Assembly (NCBI GenBank): GCA_023159155.1
Contig: JAJNNX010000005.1
Span: 558,001 to 622,000, forward strand
Length of the DNA stretch: 64,000 nucleotides
Direction: 5' to 3'
DNA from: Ustulina deusta
Taxonomy: Eukaryota > Ascomycota > Sordariomycetes > Xylariales > Xylariaceae
The position numbers were made by a program, and so were the translations under genes. Each line of letters begins with the position of its first letter. The first letter of the stretch is position 1. Shown piece after piece: positions 57,176-64,000 of the stretch. The notes beneath the pieces are model-generated. The model was not told the DNA's origin and did not search any database. It was given only the letters and a program-made list of their open reading frames with translations.

Positions 57176-57840
57176 ATGGATCCCAAATGCTCCTGGTCGA
57201 CCCGGCGTTACCAGAAGAACCCCGAAGAGATCCTGCGGCGCTATGGCCCAGGCTGCAGCCATGTCTACGTTAATGCAGCCTTGTTCAAGCGCGAACCTGG
57301 GCGTCAGAGTTCTGTATTGTTTGTGAAAGTACCTCTTGATCCTGCAAAACACCCCGCAGGTGCTGAGCACCGTGCAATCGAAAAAGGCGGCGTTTGGCAG
57401 CTACCGGGGGCAGAATGCTCGCGGTTTGATACCACCATTACGCAAAGACTCTGGCTCGAGGTGTTTAACTACCTGTGTGTACTCCTATCTAAACCCCGTT
57501 TGTTCTATTGTCACAGGCTGATCAATGAATGGCAGGAGTCTGCAAATCACAGACATCGAAAAAGTTATCCTGAAAGAGATCGTGACCGTTGATAACAAAG
57601 ATTTGACTGAAAAAAAGGTGCTTGTTATCACGTTTAAAGCCAAGGTCAAGGAAAGGGAGCTGGAGATTGCCGATGAGCGATATGTCGGGCACCACTAGGC
57701 GTTGCGAACTGACCTTACTGACGTGCATTTCCGGATGCGATCCAAGGCTCTGGCTAACAAGCTTAAGTCGACTCTGTGGTATAAACACCTCTTTACGAAT
57801 ATTTTCGTGCCAGATGTCCGTCCGTAAACCACTTCGAGGC
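57176..57840 (+). pseudogene. Decayed Nudix-type gene with destroyed Nudix box
   Basis: Exon 1 opens MDPKCSWSTRRYQKNPEEIL and continues through GAEHRAIEKGGVWQLPGAEC. The Nudix box should come next. Instead of a REVxEExG-like core it reads LWLEVFNYL, so the metal-binding glutamates are largely gone. A plausible intron (about 57478-57537, GTGTGT..GGCAG) leads to LQITDIEKVILKEIVTVDNK and KVLVITFKAKVKERELEIAD. A TAG at 57696-57698 then stands where the family usually has Trp (GHHW). Coding-like sequence continues (VHFRMRSKALANKL) to a TAA. The combination of a ruined active site, premature stop and continuing homology argues for a dead gene. A short, inactive Nudix-like protein is the alternative. 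Confidence 0.7.
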
Positions 57841-58832
57841 GGCACCACTTTGATGGGGTCCAGTCCGACATGATGTGTCAACAGCATCAGACTGTTGAAC
57901 TTGTTTTACTTGTTTTACTTGAGGTCACCTGATGGGCCGGCAGCGGTTGCATACGTTGAAAGCGATTTGGGGCAGATTTTATATCTTGTATTATCAGCAG
58001 CGTTTTGTTCTTGGCCGGTGATTTTGGGGGTGGCCAATCAGAATGAATGAATGGGTGAACAAGAGTTGTAACTAACTTGCTGGTGACGTGGGGTCATATT
58101 CAGAATCCATTCAAAGGTTGAAGTTGTGTTTTACCTACCCTGCATAAGTTGCATGAAGCTAGGTATTTGTGCCCCCAGCGAATCTCAGGAGATGAAAGAC
58201 ATGAGTGAAGCAGATCAACCACTGCGGCAATACAAAGGGCGGTCGGCCAGAGGAAAAGCAATATGCGATATAAGAATATGATGAATTTCCCCCAAAACGA
58301 AGTCTCTAGGTAGGTACCTACTCTTGATCCGCCCCAAAACAGACAAATCATTTGCGACGACTTTCAAACAAGTGCCTGCTGGGTGAGTCTGTGTTCTCAT
58401 CGGTGGTTGTAGGTATTGCTGCTGTGAGTCGGCCCCTCCCAGCCCGCCAAGCCACTCCTCATCTCGTCTCGACTGCTTACAGGTGCTACGTACAGAGAGG
58501 TACCTCACTAGACAGGTACCCAGGTAACACACAGGTCTGTCTAGACCGCCTTAATCGCCGGGCCCACTCCAGTGTGAACTTCATTTCAAGAGCTGCCTGC
58601 ATCAGCTGCTTCTATCCTCCGTCAATCTCCACTCCCACGCACTCCCACGCCGTATGCGCATCGTCATCACCAATCCAACTCATCAGACTAGTGTCGTGAC
58701 TTTCAGAGAAGCCTAGTCAAGCTGCAGGGCAGCTCGGTTCTCTCCGGAATATTCACGTCCTCCCTGTCTATTCCTGACTCTCGCTCATCATACCGGCTGT
58801 CTTCCGCTTTCTGGCATTGATCGGTCCGTGCC
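57841..58832. promoter_or_regulatory. Upstream region of the CCCH zinc-finger gene
   Basis: About 1 kb, with a pyrimidine-rich leader just before the ATG at 58833. No gene is seen. Confidence 0.4.
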
Positions 58833-60488
58833 ATGTCAATGCTACTGACCGATAGAGAGATTGACGATGCTGCCGACAAGCTAGCAGCATTTCGTGCAAG
58901 GAGTGAGGAGGAGGATTTTCTCCAACGTTATGCAGATCTCCTGATCAGGTACAGGCAACTGAAGAGTGACTACGAAGAGGAGAAAGTCGGCAGGGAGCGC
59001 TATAAACAGCTTGCGCGCAACCAAGAACGGAAGCCCTTCGTGCTGGTTATCGTCGATGGAGACGGATACATATTTAAAGATGAATATCTCCACCAGGGCG
59101 CTGATGGTGGCTCGAAGGCTGCCCAGCATCTGAACAACGTTATTAAGAAAAGCCTACAAGGGAAAGGCCTTGAACAATGCGATGTAATGATTCGTATTTA
59201 CGCCAATCTCGCCAACCTATCCCGAGCTCTCTCCAAATACGGACTCGCCACCCCCGACAAACGCTCTCTCTCTCCCTTCGTCGCCAACTTCAACAGATCA
59301 TACGGGCTAATGGACTTTGTCGATGCGGGTGAGCTCAAGGAGAATGCCGACTTCAAGATACGAGCTCTGTTAAACCTATATGCCGACAATTTCCAGTGCA
59401 AGCACATCTATTTCGCAGCTTGTCACGACGTCGGCTATCTCTCAGAGTTGACAAGATTTAGGGGAGACCGCAATAGAGTTACGCTTATTCGATCATCTGG
59501 GCTTCTGTTTCACGATCAGTTTCTCAAACTTGATCTGGGAATTGAGGAACTACCTGGCGTCTTCCGTACAGTACCTCTCGATGGGCCCATACTACATACA
59601 AAGCCTAATTCAAGCGCCGACTTGATAAAGACCACCCCTCCAATTGGACCGTCTTCCACCGCCAATACAACATACCAGGCTACCAGTTCATGGGAATCCC
59701 AGAAGGTATGCCAATTCTACCAGTCCGGCAAGTGTCGATTTGGGGGAGATTGTAAGAATGCCCATATCGATACTAGAATTTCGACCCCAGCTGGTTCAAC
59801 CAAGCCCCTCTATCACTCTCAAATGGGGCACCAGAGTAGCTTCGACGCCGACATTATGAATAGTTCCGGTCGTGCGAAACCATCAGCCTCTGCGTCATTT
59901 TATGAACTCGATGGTGGACCAGCAGGCCCAATGTCGCCACTGAGAAGCGATCTCGTCTACCAACTACCAAAGAAGAGCGATATACCAGACGGCTTTGTGG
60001 CCGTGAATAGACTACTATATCGGCTAGATGCATACATGCAACCCCCTAATTCCGTGGCTTCTTCTAGACTTAGGGAGCTATCTAGCGTTAGAAAGCTCTG
60101 CAACAACAAACAACTGACGAATTCCTGTCCTAATGAGAACTGCGAATACGAACACAACCCCATCCCAGAAGAATTACTCCCTGCGCTAGAGTGGCTATCG
60201 CGTTCGCTACCTTGCCCGAAGCGAGGGGCCTGTAGGGTCCAATCTTGTGTTCTTGGCCATATTTGCCAGAACATGGAATGCCAGTATCGCGGTGGCAAGA
60301 TTAAATGCAAATTATCAGGACGCGCACACTCGATGGATCTGACCGTGGACCGTTATCTGCCCGACCCTGGTCACGCTGATTCGATCGACACGGATAATGC
60401 AACCAACAGCCCTGGTACCATTACACCCTCCAACTCGAGCAGTCATGTGAATCAGGTTCCTGGTGTCGACCCCTGGGATCTTTCCTAG
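58833..60488 (+). CDS. CCCH zinc-finger protein with N-terminal NYN-like domain
   Basis: A single exon encodes 551 aa. A coiled coil (~25-66, EEDFLQRYADLLIRYRQLKS) precedes a ~170-residue domain starting FVLVIVDGDGYIFKDEYL and containing QCDVMIRIYANLANLSRALS, NADFKIRALLNLYADN and HIYFAACHDVGYLSEL. This resembles the fungal domain usually placed before CCCH fingers and looks like a PIN/NYN-type fold, which is inference. A canonical C-x7-C-x5-C-x3-H finger is at 293-311 (Cys293, Cys301, Cys307, His311). Further Cys/His-rich segments at ~430-495 (CPNENCEYEH, CPKRGACRVQSCVLGH, CQNMECQYRG) look like degenerate CCCH fingers. An RNA-binding role is likely. The target is unknown. Confidence 0.85.
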   Translation: MSMLLTDREIDDAADKLAAFRARSEEEDFLQRYADLLIRYRQLKSDYEEEKVGRERYKQLARNQERKPFVLVIVDGDGYIFKDEYLHQGADGGSKAAQHLNNVIKKSLQGKGLEQCDVMIRIYANLANLSRALSKYGLATPDKRSLSPFVANFNRSYGLMDFVDAGELKENADFKIRALLNLYADNFQCKHIYFAACHDVGYLSELTRFRGDRNRVTLIRSSGLLFHDQFLKLDLGIEELPGVFRTVPLDGPILHTKPNSSADLIKTTPPIGPSSTANTTYQATSSWESQKVCQFYQSGKCRFGGDCKNAHIDTRISTPAGSTKPLYHSQMGHQSSFDADIMNSSGRAKPSASASFYELDGGPAGPMSPLRSDLVYQLPKKSDIPDGFVAVNRLLYRLDAYMQPPNSVASSRLRELSSVRKLCNNKQLTNSCPNENCEYEHNPIPEELLPALEWLSRSLPCPKRGACRVQSCVLGHICQNMECQYRGGKIKCKLSGRAHSMDLTVDRYLPDPGHADSIDTDNATNSPGTITPSNSSSHVNQVPGVDPWDLS

Positions 60489-61283
60489 TTCGACACAGAC
60501 GCGAGACTTGGAAACGGCCACGGCGCGAGTGGGAAATCGGACGAGAACGCTCAATTATCAACCGCGAAATTCGACGAGTCACTCCTTTTCTGATGAATTG
60601 TGGTTGGCCGTAAATTTCGACTTTCGCAGACTTATCGAGCGGGGAAAATAAAATGCCTTCTTTTACTACAAGGTATACGCTGGCATGTTTGACGAATATA
60701 AAACATTCGCCAAATCGGGCATACACTTAGCCAAAATTCTAACCTCCTTGACAGGGGGGATATTAGAACAATGTCATAAGAAACAACAATAGTTATTAAT
60801 TAGCTCCCTTGAAAAATACCTAAGGACTAGGTAAAAGGGCGAGAAGCGGTCGGAGAAATTACCAGAGGCCTTAAATAACAGTCTGTTCTCGTAATAATAC
60901 AATCAAAATCTCATATGTACCCTAATACCTTTGGTACATACATCTGCATCATCTGTGACTCCAATCATGACAAAAAGCCAGTGCATCTTGAATAGCTAGT
61001 CGCGCCTAATTACACGTGCCCATGCTGTACACTACAGCTTGTAGATAGTGCACTTTCTCATATCATGATGACACCATCCCCGCCCATGTACGACCCCGAT
61101 ATGCGCGCACAAACATGAGATGAGATGTGAGGAAAGTGTACCTACCTAATGTATGGAGCTCCGTCAAAAATGCCAAGACCTCCATTATCCACGAATCAGA
61201 TCCTTGCCCACTCTGGGGGAGCCACTACTCCGAAAATAGATATCAGACCACCTAATGGCACTTATTTTCATTGCTGATGAACC
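60489..61283. other. Intergenic region
   Basis: 3' flank of the zinc-finger gene and 5' flank of the tRNA. No gene is seen. Confidence 0.5.
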
Positions 61284-61392
61284 GGCCTCGTGGCCCAATG
61301 GCAAGGCGTCTGACTACGAGTAGAGAATCTGATGTAAAACTTAATTCTCTGAGATAATCAGGAGATTCTGGGTTCGACCCCCAGCGAGGTCA
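61284..61392 (+). tRNA. tRNA-Arg(ACG) with a 37-nt intron
   Basis: The acceptor stem GGCCTCG (61284-61290) pairs with CGAGGTC (61385-61391), followed by the discriminator A at 61392. The D arm is GCC/GGC. The anticodon stem TCTGA pairs with TCAGG, with one T-G wobble. The loop is C-T-A-C-G-A then A, so the anticodon ACG is at 61316-61318; A34 would become inosine and read CGN Arg codons. The intron (61320-61356) starts right after position 37, the canonical place, and contains gagaat/attctc arms. The T arm is CTGGG/CCCAG with loop TTCGACC. CCA is not encoded. A T-rich stretch (tgttgtttttt) about 25 nt downstream fits RNA polymerase III termination. Confidence 0.93.
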
Positions 61393-61417
61393 CTAAGCAG
61401 GATGGCTCCAGCCTGTT

Positions 61418-61424
61418 GTTTTTT
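61418..61424 (+). terminator. Probable RNA polymerase III terminator of tRNA-Arg
   Basis: A T-run within tgttgttttttag, shortly after the 3' end of the mature tRNA. It is a standard Pol III stop signal. Confidence 0.6.
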
Positions 61425-61704
61425 AGCTTTCGTTTTGCTGCAGCTTATTACCGTCGCATTCTTTGAGTCCTATTGGACACGAAGTGCTGGCGGAAGGGAA
61501 TCTGTTCATTCAACAATCGTTTCTCTATTATATGGCATATAATAAATAGTACCTTAGGTAGTTAGTATATACCTTTCAGCACTCAACTGCCAATTATCTC
61601 CTGTACTTCAGTTTGTTTTGTTATGGTCTGTGCATCGCGCTAACCTACGTGTGACTGGATGGTGATCAATTGCCAATTCTCTAACTAACCTAAGTGATTG
61701 ATAA

Positions 61705-63258
61705 TTATTCAACTTCTTCCACTCTATCGAACCAAATAAACTCATCCGCCTGAAGTTCTAATCCCATCTTGATAGCCCTATCATTGTGAAACATGAACTT
61801 CGCTGCCACGAGGTCATCACCGCCTGCCTGATAATCGCTCAAATGAGCAATGTATTCCGTTTGCTCGCGTACGTGGTCGAAAACTAGCGAGAAGCCAAAA
61901 GATCGATCATTGGCGTCGATGAAGAGTTTGTTGTCCTTGATGTCCACAGTCATTCCATGGTACCCTGGGTTCCAATATTCGCCTGTGTAAGCGCTGAGTG
62001 GCATCTTCTGCGGCTCTGTGTCTTCGCGCAAGACACGTCGCATCTCTTCCTCCTTTGGATCGTGCTCGTATTTTAGATTCATATCCGTCACCACTTTATC
62101 CCAGTCCGGTCGTTTTGGTACCGGCACCCCCAGAACCTCATCGATCAACTCCCGGGATAGAATCGTAGCTACATCTCCCGCGTTGCCTGCGTTTCCAAAA
62201 ATAGCACCACCGAGTTTGAAGTCTGGTACGAAGAAATGCCGGCTTCCAAAACCAGACACGGAACCATCGTGGCCAATCACCATATGACCTCGGTAGTAGA
62301 ATATTTCCAACCCAGCAGCATAGACTATTGGCGAAGTCAGCGGCTCCCTGTCATCCGGGTCCTGGGATGCGAAAGTTCGCATTTTAACGAGTCCTTGGTA
62401 GACCTCCTCGTCAATTGGAGGTTCCCGATTCATCATGGCCTTAACCCATTTGATATAGTCATTGACGCTTGTGATAATTGAGCCAGCTCCTTGAGCTTCA
62501 GGGCAGTCCAAAGCCTCAAAACCAGTGTAATGTTCGCTTTCCTTATCCCACGAATACCCGGTGGCGATCCGATAACCAAGACCGAAAGATTGAGTGCGTT
62601 CCAGTTGGAGGTGAGTTGAGCACATCCCGAGAGGTCCAAAGAAGTGCTCTTGGAGGAAATCGGCGAAGGTGAGCCCGCTTTTCTTTTCGACGAGGTACGT
62701 CGCAACTGTGTACATCATATTATTATACATGTACTTTGAGCGGATCGGTGCCGTGACCGACAAGTTTCGCAAGTTTCTCGTCACAGATCGCGCATCATCC
62801 GGCTGTGTCGCTCGTGGACCCAGATAAGAGTCATCGTGACTGTAAGTTTCAGCTAGAAATCACTCCCGGCATCTCTTTGCAGATCCTTACCGCGGCATAC
62901 CTGTCCTATGGCTAAGGACGTCCTCGACGGTGACCCCTTCCGTATATCCCTGGCCTGGCATGACGAAATCCCCAGGGAGGAGGCTTGACATTGTCGCTTC
63001 GTATTGCACGTCGGGATATCTGTCGTTGTCACGGACTAGTAACCCCACCGATGCAGCCGTCATCGACTTTGAAGAAGATGCAATGTCGAAAAGAGTGTCT
63101 GCCGTGCATGGCTTCGGCGGATCAAGCGATGCTAGCCCATACCCTGCAGAGAATGTACGGTCGCCCTGTATGACTGCGACTGCAAGACCAGGCACATGGT
63201 GCTTTTCCATGAGCTCCTGGACGTGGGAAGGGAATTCTAGAGACTGAAGATAATCCAT
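61705..63258 (-). CDS. Serine beta-lactamase-like hydrolase (class C / esterase type)
   Basis: Two exons (63258-62891 and 62839-61705) joined over a 51-nt intron (GTAAGG..TTACAG) give 500 aa. The penicillin-binding-protein fold motifs are all present: SxxK as Ser61-Ser-Ser-Lys64 in DIASSSKSMTA, YxN as Tyr161-Asn-Asn163 in YMYNNMMYTVA, and HDG (313-315) in GHDGSVSGFGS replacing the KTG triad. The first ~360 residues form the catalytic domain. The last ~100 (SAYTGEYWNPGYHGMTVDIK onward) form a lipocalin-like C-terminal domain common in fungal members. No signal peptide is seen, so it is probably intracellular. Such proteins act as esterases, transacylases or peptidases, sometimes in secondary-metabolite clusters, but no biosynthetic gene is nearby. 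Confidence 0.92.
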
Positions 63259-64000
63259 TGCTCGACGACTATTCGTGCAAGCTTCCTATGAATCTCTGTG
63301 ACGAGCGAATTGGCTTAGAAGATGAGCTGTCGGATATCTGTCCCCAAAGTTCCTATCGTTCGTGTCGGTTTTAAATGCTTGAAACCCAACCGAAGACATA
63401 CTCGGACTCATTCTGAATCATTCACGTCCTTGATGGGTGAGTCATCGGTGAGGGTGCAGGTCAGATTGAAGGACGCGCGGCATCAGCCATGACAGCAAGA
63501 TATACATACAGTCGTATATAGCCAATAAAATATTGTCGACGTATTTGTACGCTATTTCTGCATATATATTATGCGTATGCGACGCGTAGGAGACGGCTGT
63601 TCGGCTATGTGATCTAGAAAACAGTTCTGCCAGTTGAGAAAAATGTGGTGGCAAGGGAGGATGCTCAAAGAATCGGGCGGGATCTGGCGCATACACTGGT
63701 ATTTCAGTCAAGAGACCAGGGTGACAGAGATGACTGTAGAGGATGGCGCTGGGATCGATGCTCGCTCATATCAACGTAAATGGGAGCAATGAGAAACTGT
63801 TGACACAAGTTGACTATATTCAGTTCCCATGTAACAACACCTTGTCCATATGTAATGCCGAATCGAAGATCTAGATAGCAAGTATTCCGACACTTGAAAT
63901 ATTCGACGGGAATCGCCTTTGACAAAATGCTTGATCAGGTTATGTACGAACAATGAGTAGGAATGGCCTCAATTTGGAGGTGATGGAATTGAAAATTGGG
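63259..64000. promoter_or_regulatory. Upstream region of the beta-lactamase-like gene
   Basis: Promoter DNA up to the window edge. The minus-strand frames at 63442-63711 and 63704-63925 have no recognisable domain. Confidence 0.45.

Noticed and set aside
1..64000. CRISPR array, operon or biosynthetic gene cluster
   Set aside because: No spaced direct repeats were seen; genes are monocistronic with eukaryotic introns; no PKS, NRPS or terpene synthase is present near the beta-lactamase-like or other enzymes.

Overview
The window looks like chromosomal DNA of a filamentous ascomycete (Pezizomycotina, probably a Sordariomycete-like lineage). The evidence is short GT-AG introns of about 47-160 nt with CTAAC/CTGAC branch sites, a HET-domain gene, an eqolisin (G1) glutamic peptidase, a fungal Myb-like (Myb_DNA-bind_8) regulator, monocistronic genes on both strands, and a tRNA-Arg with an anticodon-loop intron. 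The lineage below Pezizomycotina is inference. No transposase, reverse transcriptase, virus or CRISPR array was seen.

Layout. From 1 to about 35 kb the DNA is gene-poor and accessory-like. It holds a partial coiled-coil protein (1-1277, -), a small Myb-like nuclear protein (3669-4561, -), nearly 6 kb with no recognisable gene, a secreted acid protease (10546-11464, +), a decayed Nudix/DUF4743 gene (about 12530-13073, -), a HET gene (13589-15319, -), an AT-rich MITE-like stretch (15.6-16.9 kb), a HExxH zincin-like protein (16950-17972, -), a fungal orphan (19280-20487, +), a 100-aa two-exon protein (21590-21988, -), a secreted aldose 1-epimerase (24565-25961, -), a frameshifted gene remnant (26.4-26.95 kb, -), an RBR-type RING protein (29830-30679, -), an EFM3/FAM86-type eEF2 lysine methyltransferase (31492-32755, -) and two adjacent dead genes at 33.1-34.8 kb (an unrecognised one and an SMP-30/gluconolactonase).

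From 37 to 56 kb the window is a housekeeping block: bdf1 (double bromodomain + NET, -), a Utp5-like SSU-processome subunit (+), mgs1 (UBZ4 + AAA+ ATPase, +), isa1 (mitochondrial Fe-S assembly, -), an ARMH3/DUF1741 armadillo-like protein (+), a membrane-anchored prolyl 4-hydroxylase-like oxygenase (+) and an SGNH-hydrolase-like membrane protein (+). After this come a second decayed Nudix gene (57176-57840), a CCCH zinc-finger protein (58833-60488, +), tRNA-Arg(ACG) with a 37-nt intron (61284-61392, +) and a serine beta-lactamase-like hydrolase (61705-63258, -).

I do not see a co-transcribed pathway. The clearest unusual theme is gene decay. At least five genes are broken. Most of the premature stops are TAG codons explainable as CAG->TAG or TGG->TAG, i.e. 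CpA->TpA changes. This would suit repeat-induced point mutation, but it is not proven, because no duplicate copies lie in the window. Exon boundaries given below were derived by hand from splice motifs, reading-frame phase and family knowledge; they are not computed or transcript-supported.
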